A DNA stretch of 64,000 nt from JAICMB01 sp035295125 (lineage in GTDB: Bacteria > Acidobacteriota > Terriglobia > Bryobacterales > Bryobacteraceae), in contig DATGJP010000120.1 of NCBI GenBank assembly GCA_035295125.1, positions 62,001 through 126,000 of the forward strand, read 5' to 3'. How positions within the stretch are numbered: the stretch's first letter is position 1; every line of letters starts with the position of its first letter. The translations under genes and the position numbers were made by a program. Shown here piece after piece: positions 41,003 to 50,379 of this stretch. The notes under the pieces are model-generated. The model was not told the origin of the DNA. It searched no databases and worked only from the letters and a program-made list of their open reading frames with translations.

Positions 41003-43534
41003 ATGCTCAATCGAGCGCGAGCACTCTTGATGGCCCTGCTCCCGGCCGTCATGCTGTCCGGCGGCGACTTCCAGATGAAGGTAACCGACAGCGGCTACCT
41101 CGATACACAAGGTTTCAGCGTCATCCTGTATCACAGTACTTTCCATCCTGTATTTGTCGACCAGAAGAACACCGCCATGGAGATGATTCTCCACGGCCAC
41201 CGCATCGCCACGAATGGCGACGTACGCCTCGTGCCCACACCGGAACAGTGGGATGCGGTCGCGCAGCTTAAGGGCCGCAAGGCCGACAAGGAGAAGAATC
41301 GTCTTGAAGCGCAGCTTGCCTTCCCCGATTACCAGATGGACTACCGGCTTGAAGTGGCCGCCGAGCCGGGTGGCGTTCGGGTCAGCATCAACCTCGACAA
41401 ACCGCTGCCGGAGAAGCTGGCCGGCCGGGCGGGCTTCAATCTGGAGTTTCTCCCGTCTGCTTATGTAGGAAAAACCTATTCGGTCGATAGCAGCACGTTC
41501 GGCGTGTTCCCGCACAGCCCCGAGGACGCGATGATCCGGGCGCCGCGGGGCGCCGACGATCCGAAGAAGCTCGGCTACCAGGAGGACTGGGACGCCGCCA
41601 AAGGCTACACCCAGCCGCTTTCGTTTGCGACGGGCAAGAGCATAACGCTCGCGGTGGAAGACCCGCTGTATCGCGTCAGGGTGACTTCGGAGACCGCGCC
41701 CCTGTCTTTGTATGACGGGCGCAATCGTGCCCAGAATGGCTGGTTCGTCCTTCGCACTTTTATTCCTTCGGGTAAAACAGAAGGCGCTGTGGTGTGGCAC
41801 ATCCACCCGGACGTGATTCCGAACTGGACACGTCCACCGATGGTGGCTCACAGCCAGGTCGGGTATCCTCCAAATTTCCCGAAGATCGCCGTGATTGAGC
41901 TGGACCCGAGATTCAATGCACCGAAGACAGCCAAGGTCCTCCGGCTGGCGGAGGATGGGACCTACAAGCAGGTTTTCGAAGGCGAAATCTCGGCGCCTGT
42001 ACCATGGCTGCGCTACACCTACGCGAAATTCGATTTTTCCGCGGTCAAGGAGCCCGGCTTGTACTCGATCGAATACGTCGGCCAGCGCACGGAGCTTTTC
42101 CCGATTGCGAAGGATGTTTACAGCAAGACCTGGCAATCGAGCCTGGACGGCTATCTCGCGGTTGAGATGGACCACGTCTCCGTCCGGGAAGGCTACCGCT
42201 TGTGGCACGGAGTGTCGCACCTCGACGATGCGCGGCAGGCGCCACCGAATACCCAGCACTTCGACGGGTACTCAATGGGCCCGAACACCGATTCTCCCTT
42301 CCAGGGTGGGCAGCACATTCCCGGTCTGAATGTGGGCGGTTGGTATGACGCGGGAGACTTCGACATCCGCGCACAGAGCCAATACGAGGTCATCCAGGAC
42401 CTGGCGCTTGCGTACCGGGAGTTCGACCTGAAGTGGGACCAACTCATGGTGGACGAGAAGGCTCGCTCGGTGGAGATGCATCGGCCCGACGGCGTTCCGG
42501 ATGCGGTGCAACAGGTGGAACACGGCATTCTTCAGGTGCTGGCGCAGATCAAGGCCATCGGACATCCGATTCCGGGTATTATCGAGCCGACGTTGCGGCA
42601 GTATACGCACTTGGGTGATGGCGCATCGAAGACGGATGGCCGCATCTACTCGGATAAGCTTGGTCTCTACGACGTGCAAGGGGATTTCTCGGGCATCCCG
42701 GATGATCGCTGGGCCTTCACGACAAAGACGGCGGCTCTCGAATACGGCGCGGCGGCCGCGCTGGCTGCAGCCTCCACGATTCTCAAAGGCTGGAATAATG
42801 CCCTCGCCAGGGAATGTCTCGAAACCGCGGTCAAACTCTGGAATGACGAAAAAGCCCATCCCACGCCGAGCCAGGCCCAGTCGTTCAACACCACCGGCGG
42901 GCAGGCGTCGGCGCAGGAGTGGAGAGCGGCTCTGGAATTGTTGATCGCCACGAATGGAGGCGAGCCTTATAAGAAGCGACTGCTGGAGATGTTTCCCGCG
43001 GCCAAGCAGCGGCTCGGGTTCGACGGCTGGACGGCTGTGCGTGCGCTGCCCTACATGGACCCGGTGTCTAAGGACCAGCTTAGAGAAGCGGTGAAAGCAT
43101 ACGTGACGCAGTTGGACCGCGAACTGGCCGGTACACCCTTCGGCGTTCCTCCGAGCCGCGGGGGATGGGGAGGCTCGGCCGCCGTGGCCGATCTCGGAGT
43201 GCGCATGTATTTCCTTCACGAAGCATTTCCCGACATCGTGAGCACGGAGTACACGCTTCGTGCCGCCAACTACATGCTAGGCACACACCCGGTTTCGAGC
43301 ACCTCGTATGTGTCGTCGGTAGGGACGTCGTCGAAATTGAAGGCTTACGGCAATAACCGCGCCGATAACACCTTCATTCCCGGCGGCGTGATTCCCGGGT
43401 ACATCATCATTAAGCCGGACTTCCCGGAGTGCATCGACGACTTCGGATTCCTATGGTTCGAGAGTGAATACGTAATCGATGTTGCCAGTAAATGGGTGCT
43501 GGCGGCGAATGCGGCGGATGCCATTGTGAGGTAG
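41003..43534 (+). CDS. Secreted GH9 family glycoside hydrolase (endoglucanase-like)
   Basis: An 843-residue exported enzyme. After a signal peptide (ALLMALLPAVMLSGG) comes a beta-rich region of about 270 residues that I cannot assign. An Ig-like CelD_N domain follows (MVAHSQVGYPPNFPKIAVIEL near 275-295, then AVKEPGLYSIEYVGQRT). The GH9 (alpha/alpha)6 barrel starts with GGWYDAGDFDIR, where D449 and D452 activate water, and contains AANYMLGTHPVSSTSYV near 755. The proton donor at the usual place is E820 or E822 in LWFESEYVID. GH9 enzymes cut beta-1,4-glucans such as cellulose or xyloglucan backbones. It is followed 8 bases later by GH51 and then GH29. Confidence 0.88.
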   Translation: MLNRARALLMALLPAVMLSGGDFQMKVTDSGYLDTQGFSVILYHSTFHPVFVDQKNTAMEMILHGHRIATNGDVRLVPTPEQWDAVAQLKGRKADKEKNRLEAQLAFPDYQMDYRLEVAAEPGGVRVSINLDKPLPEKLAGRAGFNLEFLPSAYVGKTYSVDSSTFGVFPHSPEDAMIRAPRGADDPKKLGYQEDWDAAKGYTQPLSFATGKSITLAVEDPLYRVRVTSETAPLSLYDGRNRAQNGWFVLRTFIPSGKTEGAVVWHIHPDVIPNWTRPPMVAHSQVGYPPNFPKIAVIELDPRFNAPKTAKVLRLAEDGTYKQVFEGEISAPVPWLRYTYAKFDFSAVKEPGLYSIEYVGQRTELFPIAKDVYSKTWQSSLDGYLAVEMDHVSVREGYRLWHGVSHLDDARQAPPNTQHFDGYSMGPNTDSPFQGGQHIPGLNVGGWYDAGDFDIRAQSQYEVIQDLALAYREFDLKWDQLMVDEKARSVEMHRPDGVPDAVQQVEHGILQVLAQIKAIGHPIPGIIEPTLRQYTHLGDGASKTDGRIYSDKLGLYDVQGDFSGIPDDRWAFTTKTAALEYGAAAALAAASTILKGWNNALARECLETAVKLWNDEKAHPTPSQAQSFNTTGGQASAQEWRAALELLIATNGGEPYKKRLLEMFPAAKQRLGFDGWTAVRALPYMDPVSKDQLREAVKAYVTQLDRELAGTPFGVPPSRGGWGGSAAVADLGVRMYFLHEAFPDIVSTEYTLRAANYMLGTHPVSSTSYVSSVGTSSKLKAYGNNRADNTFIPGGVIPGYIIIKPDFPECIDDFGFLWFESEYVIDVASKWVLAANAADAIVR

Positions 43535-43542
43535 AGAGAGTC

Positions 43543-45591
43543 ATGAGCCCGAAAATGCGGCCGGCGATGTTCCTGGCCTTCCTTCTCACCGCCTCGACTG
43601 GTGCACAAACCAGCGGATCGCGGATTGCCGTAACGATTGATGCCGGCGAAACTCACGCGCCGATTTCTCCATACATCTACGGCCAGTTTATTGAGCATAT
43701 CGGCGACCTAGTGAACCGAAGTGTGTGGGCCGAAATGATCGACGATCGGAAGTTCTACTACACCATCAACTCGGAAGACCAGGCGCCGGCGCCTCCCACA
43801 CAGGGTCCGCCGCGAGGACGCCGGCCAAGCCGCTGGCGGCCTATCGGCCCTGATTCAGCCGTCGTGATGGATCGCGATCATCCTTACGTTGGAGAACATA
43901 CGCCACTGATCAAGCTCGCCGGTGCCGACCCGCGCGGAATACAGCAGGCCGGAATCGTGCTCCGGAAATCCAGAGCTTATTCGGGACGAGTTGTGCTGGC
44001 CGGCGGACCGGGAGTCTCCGTTACGGTCAGCATGGTATGGGGATCGGGACCCGCTGAGCGGCAGGCGTTTCCTATTCGCGGCCTTGAATCGAAGTACGCT
44101 AAGTTTCCCTTCGAATTCACCGCCGGCGGCGACACCGATAATGGACGGATCGAAATCGCCGCGACAGGGACGGGATCTTTTCACGTAGGAGCGGTCTCGC
44201 TCATGCCGGCCGACAACATTCGCGGTTTTCGCCGCGACACAACGGGACTTCTGAAGCAGCTCCGGTCGGGCATGTACCGTTTTCCCGGCGGCAATTTCCT
44301 TTCCGCCCACGAATGGCGCGACGCGATCGGCGACCCCGACCGGCGGCCACCGCTCTGGGACCCGGTCTGGTCGGCATTGCAGCCGAATGATGTCGGCACC
44401 GACGAGTTTCTGACGCTGTGCGAGCTTCTCGGAGTAGACGCTTTCATCAGTGTCAATGCGGGGTTCGGAGATGCTCACTCCGCCGCCGAATTGGTGGAAT
44501 ACGTGAATGGCGCCTCTGACACTCCCATGGGTAGGCTTCGCGCCGCTAACGGCCATCCCGCTCCGTACAACGTCAAGTGGTGGGGCATCGGCAACGAGAT
44601 GTACGGGCCGTGGCAGTTCGGCCATATGGCGCTCAAGCAGTATGTGATCAAGCACAACATGTTCGCCAAAGCGATGCGCGCCGTGGATCCGACCATCACG
44701 TTGCTCGGTACCGGCGCCACTCCCGATGAGATGACCGTGAACGGAATCTCAATGCGTTCCGAAGGCGACTGGACGGGCGGCTTGATTGCCAACTGCCTGG
44801 ACAGCATCGATGTGATGTCGGAGCACTGGTACAGCTACAACCATGAGAGATTCGACCTGAGTCAGAACAAGAGAGTTCCCGTTGAGGAGCCGCTGGTCGA
44901 TGCATCTTACCGGCCTGCCAACCGCGTGCGCGAGAAGGTGGAGGCATACGAAGATTATGCGCGGCAATTTCCAGCTCGCAAGAACAAATACCTGCAAATG
45001 GCAATCGACGAATGGGCGCTCACGAGGCTGCCTTCAAATTTGAAACAAACGCTGGCAAACGCTCTCGTATTTCACGAGATGTTCCGGCACACGGACCTGA
45101 TCCGCATGGCCGGGCATACCATGGGGACGTCTTCGATCGAGTTTACCGCCACGGATGCGGCTCTCAACACGACGGGGTTACTGTTTCAGCTCTATCGGGA
45201 TCATTTCGGAAATGTACCGGTGGACGTGGGCGGCAATTCACCCCCGCCCTCGCCGAAGTATCCGGTAGGCGGCGACCAGCCGCGGGTGAACGCGGGAAGT
45301 CCCACTTATCCATTGGACGTGAGCGCCGCGTTGACAGCCGACGGAAAGCATCTGACGGTGGCGGTGGTCAATCCGACGGAATCCGCTCAGATGGTGGACC
45401 TCGCAATTAGTGGCGTGGAGCTGCGTGGCCATGGCCGGATGTGGCACATGACCGGCCCGGGATTAGAGGCGGTGACGGGCCTGAGCAAGCACGAGGTTCA
45501 GATTACCGAGTCGGCCGTGGACGATGTGCCTAAGACGCTTCAGGTCGCGCCCATCAGCATCGATCTGTATGAGTTTGAGAAGCGCCCATAG
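43543..45591 (+). CDS. Secreted GH51 alpha-L-arabinofuranosidase
   Basis: The start is set at ATG 43543 (682 residues), 8 bases after the GH9 stop and behind GAGAGAG; the frame is open further upstream inside GH9. A signal peptide (AMFLAFLLTASTGAQ) precedes a carbohydrate-binding-like beta domain and the catalytic barrel. The acid/base is E352 in WWGIGNEMYGPWQFG and the nucleophile E490 in MAIDEWAL. The C-terminal beta-sandwich (LDVSAALTADGKHLTVAVVN) is the family's arabinofuranosidase C domain. It removes terminal arabinofuranose side chains from arabinan, arabinoxylan or arabinosylated xyloglucan. Confidence 0.92.
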   Translation: MSPKMRPAMFLAFLLTASTGAQTSGSRIAVTIDAGETHAPISPYIYGQFIEHIGDLVNRSVWAEMIDDRKFYYTINSEDQAPAPPTQGPPRGRRPSRWRPIGPDSAVVMDRDHPYVGEHTPLIKLAGADPRGIQQAGIVLRKSRAYSGRVVLAGGPGVSVTVSMVWGSGPAERQAFPIRGLESKYAKFPFEFTAGGDTDNGRIEIAATGTGSFHVGAVSLMPADNIRGFRRDTTGLLKQLRSGMYRFPGGNFLSAHEWRDAIGDPDRRPPLWDPVWSALQPNDVGTDEFLTLCELLGVDAFISVNAGFGDAHSAAELVEYVNGASDTPMGRLRAANGHPAPYNVKWWGIGNEMYGPWQFGHMALKQYVIKHNMFAKAMRAVDPTITLLGTGATPDEMTVNGISMRSEGDWTGGLIANCLDSIDVMSEHWYSYNHERFDLSQNKRVPVEEPLVDASYRPANRVREKVEAYEDYARQFPARKNKYLQMAIDEWALTRLPSNLKQTLANALVFHEMFRHTDLIRMAGHTMGTSSIEFTATDAALNTTGLLFQLYRDHFGNVPVDVGGNSPPPSPKYPVGGDQPRVNAGSPTYPLDVSAALTADGKHLTVAVVNPTESAQMVDLAISGVELRGHGRMWHMTGPGLEAVTGLSKHEVQITESAVDDVPKTLQVAPISIDLYEFEKRP

Positions 45592-45609
45592 GTATCACGG
45601 AAGAAACTG

Positions 45610-47163
45610 ATGCAGATCACACGAAGACAAGCCATTAAACTCGCGGCGGCAGGAGTCCCGGGCGCGCGCCTGGCGAATGCCCAATCCCCCTCGATCGCCT
45701 CGGGGCCGTTTGAAGCCACGCGCGACTCGCTGAAGTCGTATCGCGTCCCGGAGTGGTTCCGCGACGCGAAGTTCGGCATCTGGGCGCATTGGGGGCCGCA
45801 GTCCGCGCCGGAGTATGGCGACTGGTACGCGCGCAACATGTACATAGAGGGCAGCCGGCAATACAAATATCATCTTCAGAAGTACGGCCATCCTACGAAG
45901 TTCGGCTTCAAAGACGTCATCCCGACCTGGAAGGCGGAGAAGTTCGATCCGGCGTACCTGATGTCGCTGTACAAGAAAGCTGGTGCGAAGTATTTCGTCA
46001 GCATGGGCGTGCACCATGACAACTTCGATCTGTGGAATTCAAAGCTGAACCCGTGGAACGCGGTCAGCATGGGTCCGAAGAAAGACATCGTTGGACTCTG
46101 GCGGCAGGCTGCAATGAAAGAGGGGCTACGCTTTGGAGTAAGCGAGCACCTCGCCGTGAGCTATCACTGGTTCCAGACCAGTCACGGCGCGGATAAGGAG
46201 GGCGAATTCCAGGGCGTGCCGTACGACGGCGCCGATCCGAAGTACGCCAGCCTTTATCACGAAACGCATGACGCGCCGAAGGATCCGTGGGACCCCACGG
46301 GCGTTCCGGAAAAATGGAAGGAGCGTTATTTCCTCCGCATCAAAGATCTGATTGATCAGTATCAGCCCGACCTGATGTACACCGACGGCCCGATCTTCTT
46401 CGGGAATTGGGGCATAGCGCTCATGGCGCACCACTACAACGTCATCGCCGGAAACCACGGCGGCAAAGTGGAGGCAGTGTGGGCGAACAAGGGTAAGGAC
46501 GATTGCGTGAACGGCACCTGCCTGCTGGATCTGGAGCGCGGTGTCGTCGACCGGATCTGGGACGATCCGTGGCAGACGGATACCTGCATCGGCGACTGGC
46601 ATTACAACAAGGAAGCGAAATACAAGGCACCCAAGATCGTGATCGACATGCTGGTGGATATCGTCAGCCGCAACGGCAACCTGCTGCTGAATTTCCCTTT
46701 GCCGTCGAACGGCATGCTCGACGCGCGGGAACTCGCCATCCTTGACGAGATCACGAAGTGGATGGCGGTGAACAGCGACGCGATCTATGCCACGCGTCCG
46801 TGGAAGACGTTCGGTGATGGGCCTGCTCTGGCCGCGGCAAGCGCCGCGCGCCGCGCGGGCAACGATCACCACCAGGCCGGCGCGTTCAACGAGGCGGGTC
46901 GTAAACCGCTTACTGCCGCCGACATCCGATTCACCCGGAAAGGCGGTACGCTTTACGCTTTTGCGATGGGCAAACCTGAGGGCCAGGTTGCGATTCCGGC
47001 GCTGGCGCAGGGCGGCGAGTACAAGGTCGGCAGGATTCGCAATGTCGAGATGCTCGGCGACAGGAGCAAAGTGAATTGGAGGCAGGACGCCGGCGGTCTC
47101 GTGATTCAGACCACCACCGCGCCGAGCGAGCACGCGGTGGTGTTTAAGATCACCGGGGCATGA
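45610..47163 (+). CDS. Secreted GH29 alpha-L-fucosidase
   Basis: A 517-residue protein with a Tat-type signal (ITRRQAIKLAAAGVPGARLANA). The catalytic domain starts PEWFRDAKFGIWAHWGPQSAPEYGDWY (47-73), the standard GH29 opening. The active-site histidines lie in FVSMGVHHDNFDLWNS, the EHLAVSYHWFQ segment follows, and the nucleophile is D259 in DLMYTDGPIFF. A short C-terminal beta domain (FTRKGGTLYAFAMGKPEG) closes it. GH29 releases alpha-linked L-fucose. With GH9 and GH51 directly upstream this suggests a set aimed at fucosylated plant polysaccharide such as xyloglucan. It is convergent with the M19-like gene 13 bases on. Confidence 0.93.
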   Translation: MQITRRQAIKLAAAGVPGARLANAQSPSIASGPFEATRDSLKSYRVPEWFRDAKFGIWAHWGPQSAPEYGDWYARNMYIEGSRQYKYHLQKYGHPTKFGFKDVIPTWKAEKFDPAYLMSLYKKAGAKYFVSMGVHHDNFDLWNSKLNPWNAVSMGPKKDIVGLWRQAAMKEGLRFGVSEHLAVSYHWFQTSHGADKEGEFQGVPYDGADPKYASLYHETHDAPKDPWDPTGVPEKWKERYFLRIKDLIDQYQPDLMYTDGPIFFGNWGIALMAHHYNVIAGNHGGKVEAVWANKGKDDCVNGTCLLDLERGVVDRIWDDPWQTDTCIGDWHYNKEAKYKAPKIVIDMLVDIVSRNGNLLLNFPLPSNGMLDARELAILDEITKWMAVNSDAIYATRPWKTFGDGPALAAASAARRAGNDHHQAGAFNEAGRKPLTAADIRFTRKGGTLYAFAMGKPEGQVAIPALAQGGEYKVGRIRNVEMLGDRSKVNWRQDAGGLVIQTTTAPSEHAVVFKITGA

Positions 47164-47175
47164 AGCCGCTGTCTC

Positions 47176-48345
47176 TCAAGCCGTCCGCGTGTTCCAGATT
47201 CCAGTGAGCACCCGACGCCAATTCTCGCCCAGGATGAGACGGATTTGCTCGTCCGTGTAACGGCGGCGAATCAAGCCTTCGGTCAGGTCGTAGGTTCGTT
47301 TCTGATGGTCGAGGTGTGCGACGGTTTCACGATGGTGAACACGATATCGCTTGTCGGCTGTCGTTAGAATCTGTTGCAACACTTTGGGATCGCCCAGGTC
47401 GTTGCTCTCGATTCCCATGTCGCTGCCGATTCCCACATGTTCAATTCCCACCAGTTGTGAAACATGATCGATGTGATCGATGACGTCGTCTACCGTGGTC
47501 GGCTCGTGATCTTTCACCATGAAGCTGATGAAGTTGATTCCCATGACGCCGCCCTGTTTGGCCATGGCCCGGATAGCTTCATCGGTAACGCACCTGGGAT
47601 GACCTGGATTCAGCGCCCGGCAATTTCCATGCGAGATGATCACCGTCTGTTTGGACATTGAAAACGCGTCGAGCATCGTACGGTCGCCCGCGTGGCCGCA
47701 GTCCACTACCATGCCGACCTGGTTCATGCGTTCGATGATTTTCGAGCCGAATTCACTAATGCCGTCATCGTGCGGCTCAAATGCTCCGTTTCCGATCAGA
47801 TTGCGGAAGTTGTAGGTCACCTGCGAAACGCGCTGGCCGAGACCGTAGAAGGTGTCAACGTCCTCCGCGCGGCGGAAGTGAGCGGAATTCTGCAGGCCGA
47901 AAAGGATTCCGTAACGACCCGACGTTTTGGCTTTCATGAAATCTGAGCCCGTGCCTATGCGAAGCAGCCAGTCGGGATACTGGGCGATGAAGCTGTTCCA
48001 GTCGGCGAAGAGGCGGATCCCGTCTTCATACGTATTGGCGCCGTCTCCGAAGTTGATGGCATTGATTCCTGAATCGCGGAAACGCTGGAAGTCAGCATTC
48101 GTGAAGGCGCCAGGCCTGGTGAGCCACGCGCGCAACTTCTCGCGCTGGTCCGCTCGATAAAGGAACTGATTGAGCATGTCGATCACGAGGGATTCACGCA
48201 CCAGCCGCACGGCACGCTCCGAATACTGGTCGGCGCTTTGGGCGAACAGACGATACCGGCCGCGATTGAAGAAAGGAGCGGCCAGGAGCGCCGCGCCCGC
48301 TGCGAGCGCTTGACGGCGCGTTGTCGCGAGTTTTCGACCGATCAT
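47176..48345 (-). CDS. M19 (renal dipeptidase)-like exported protein with altered metal site
   Basis: A 389-residue protein with a Tat signal (ATTRRQALAAGAALLAAP). The M19 barrel is recognisable: VVDCGHAGDRT gives H218, VIISHGNCRALNPGHPRCVTDE gives H239, and HVGIGSDMGI gives the catalytic-site aspartate. In classical M19 enzymes the first strand reads D-x-H-x-D and a bridging glutamate follows GxE. Here the first strand is VIDMLNQF (D56, no HxD), and the bridging position reads FGLQNSAH (Q152). So the first zinc site appears lost. It may still bind one metal, or act on something other than dipeptides. It is divergent from the amidohydrolase gene. Confidence 0.85.
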   Translation of the reverse strand: MIGRKLATTRRQALAAGAALLAAPFFNRGRYRLFAQSADQYSERAVRLVRESLVIDMLNQFLYRADQREKLRAWLTRPGAFTNADFQRFRDSGINAINFGDGANTYEDGIRLFADWNSFIAQYPDWLLRIGTGSDFMKAKTSGRYGILFGLQNSAHFRRAEDVDTFYGLGQRVSQVTYNFRNLIGNGAFEPHDDGISEFGSKIIERMNQVGMVVDCGHAGDRTMLDAFSMSKQTVIISHGNCRALNPGHPRCVTDEAIRAMAKQGGVMGINFISFMVKDHEPTTVDDVIDHIDHVSQLVGIEHVGIGSDMGIESNDLGDPKVLQQILTTADKRYRVHHRETVAHLDHQKRTYDLTEGLIRRRYTDEQIRLILGENWRRVLTGIWNTRTA

Positions 48346-48408
48346 GGCGAGTTAGTCTATCACGCGGCGGAAACGCTCGCGCACATTTGTGCGTTCGATA
48401 ATTGAGGC

Positions 48409-50379
48409 ATGCAGATTTCGCGGACCGCGATCTTCTTCGCGTTCAGTATCGCGGCAGGCGCGCAGGAGTACAGCGTGGTTGTCGCGGGTCGAGTTGCCGG
48501 CAAGGAAACTCTTACTCCGGCTGCGAATGGCGCCGTCGTCGCGACCTATTCTTACAATGACAGGGGCCGGGGGCCGGATGTCACGTGCCGGTTCGTTTTC
48601 GATGCTGCGGGAATGCCGACTGCTATCGACCTCAAAGGAGTCGATTACAACAAGTCGGCGGTGGACGAGCATTTCTCTTTCAGCGATGGAGTCGCGCGCT
48701 GGAAGAGTACGACGGAATCCGGCGAGTCGCGAACGCGCGGCTGGTATGTCACTAATGGCGGTCCATTCTCGGAGACGGCCTGGCTGGTGCGCGCGCTCTT
48801 GCGATCTCATCGGGAATCCATGCCCCTGCTGCCGGGTGGCGAAGCCACGATAGAAAAAGGGCGGTCACTGCAGTTGAAGGCGCACGGCGAGACAGCTCAC
48901 GTGACCCTCTTTTCTATTACAGGACTGGGATTCGCACCCACGACGGTATGGCTTGATGATCGCCATGAATTCTTTGCCATAGCGAGCGGGTTTGCAGTCG
49001 TCCGGGCAGGATGGGCGGATTCGCTCGATGAGCTGAGAACCGCCGAGAAGCAGACCGAAACCGCGAGATACCAGCACTTGACAGCCCAGTTCGCGCATCG
49101 GCCCGACAACGCGCTCGTGATTGAACACGTACGCCTCTTCGATGCCGAAAACGCCACGATGCACGACGATCAAACCGTTGTCATATCGGGCAACAGGATT
49201 CAGGCCGTAACCACCGGCGCCGCGGCCCAAGTGCCGGCGGGTGCGGAACGCATCAACGGCGCCGGCAAAACACTGCTGCCCGGCCTTTTCGACATGCACG
49301 CGCATTTCGACATCTCCGCGGGGCTGGTGAACATCGCCGGAGGCGTCACTACCGTTCGCGATCTGGGCAACGACATGGATCAGCTTTTGGCCTGGAAAGG
49401 GCAGATGGATGCTGACAAGATGATCGGACCTCGCGTCATTCTGGCGGGAATCGTTGAAGGCCGTGGTCCGTATGCCGGTCCAACCAACGTCTTCACCGAC
49501 ACGGAAGACGAGGCGCGCGCCGCCATCGAGCGCTACGCGGCGGCCGGTTACACACAGATCAAGATTTACAGCTCCGTCAAGCCTGCCCTGGTCCCATTTA
49601 TCGTGCGGACCGCGCACGCCAAAGGCCTCCGCGTCAGCGGGCACGTGCCGGCCGGCATGATTGCCGACCAGTTTGTGGACGCCGGTGTGGATGAGATGCA
49701 GCACATCAACTTCGTCTTCCTGAACTTCTGGCCGGAGGAGTCCGCGAAGACCAACACACGTACGCGTCTGATTCTGCCTGCCGAGCGGGCCGCCGGCCTC
49801 GATCTGGACTCGCCGCAGGTCACGGCGTTCATCTCGAAGCTCAAGAGCAAACAGATTGTCGTAGACCCCACTTTAGGAGTATTCGAGGGCAGCTATGTGG
49901 CGCGGCCGGGCGTGGCGAGTCCGGGCTTGGCGCCGGTTCTTGACCGTTTGCCGGTGCAAGTGAAACGAGCGGCATTCCAGGGCGGCCTTCCAGCCCCTGG
50001 AGACAAAGACGACCTTTACCGGAGATCGTTCGATGCGATGATGCGAATGACCCTGCGGCTTTATCGCGCCGGCGTACCGCTGGTAATCGGCACCGACGGC
50101 CTGTCGGGAATCATGCTGCATCGCGAGTTGGAACTGTGGGCTCAAGCCGGAATTCCGCCTGCCGAGGTCTTGCGAATGGCGACGATCGGCGCCGCGCGGG
50201 TCGGAAGGGTCGATCGCGAACTCGGCTCAATCGCGCCTGGAAAACTGGCCGACCTGGTCCTGGTGAATGGCGATCCCATTCACAACATCTCCGATGTCCG
50301 CAAGACCGAGGTGGTGATCAAGAATGGCACGGTCTACCACAGCGCGGAACTTTATCGGGCTGTCGGCATGAAGCCCTGA
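48409..50379 (+). CDS. Secreted amidohydrolase (imidazolonepropionase-like) with N-terminal extension
   Basis: 656 residues: a short signal peptide (TAIFFAFSIAAGA), an unassigned beta-rich domain of about 215 residues, then a full amidohydrolase. The metal motif HxH is in LLPGLFDMHAHFDIS (near 295-309), the carboxylated or metal-near lysine in YTQIKIYSSVKP, the histidines in GLRVSGHVPAG and MQHINFVF, and the catalytic aspartate in LVIGTDGLSG. The end has the usual GSIAPGKLADLVLVNGDP strand. Secreted members hydrolyse amides, often Xaa-Pro or cyclic compounds. The front domain (EYSVVVAGRVAGKETLT) is not part of the standard fold. It is convergent with, and overlaps by 28 bases, the desaturase gene. 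Confidence 0.87.
   Translation: MQISRTAIFFAFSIAAGAQEYSVVVAGRVAGKETLTPAANGAVVATYSYNDRGRGPDVTCRFVFDAAGMPTAIDLKGVDYNKSAVDEHFSFSDGVARWKSTTESGESRTRGWYVTNGGPFSETAWLVRALLRSHRESMPLLPGGEATIEKGRSLQLKAHGETAHVTLFSITGLGFAPTTVWLDDRHEFFAIASGFAVVRAGWADSLDELRTAEKQTETARYQHLTAQFAHRPDNALVIEHVRLFDAENATMHDDQTVVISGNRIQAVTTGAAAQVPAGAERINGAGKTLLPGLFDMHAHFDISAGLVNIAGGVTTVRDLGNDMDQLLAWKGQMDADKMIGPRVILAGIVEGRGPYAGPTNVFTDTEDEARAAIERYAAAGYTQIKIYSSVKPALVPFIVRTAHAKGLRVSGHVPAGMIADQFVDAGVDEMQHINFVFLNFWPEESAKTNTRTRLILPAERAAGLDLDSPQVTAFISKLKSKQIVVDPTLGVFEGSYVARPGVASPGLAPVLDRLPVQVKRAAFQGGLPAPGDKDDLYRRSFDAMMRMTLRLYRAGVPLVIGTDGLSGIMLHRELELWAQAGIPPAEVLRMATIGAARVGRVDRELGSIAPGKLADLVLVNGDPIHNISDVRKTEVVIKNGTVYHSAELYRAVGMKP

Noticed and set aside
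40871..42259. Minus-strand frame of 462 codons
   Set aside because: Antisense to the GH9 gene, whose catalytic motifs are clear.
46126..47133. Minus-strand frame of 335 codons
   Set aside because: Antisense to the GH29 gene, with no motif or ribosome-binding site.
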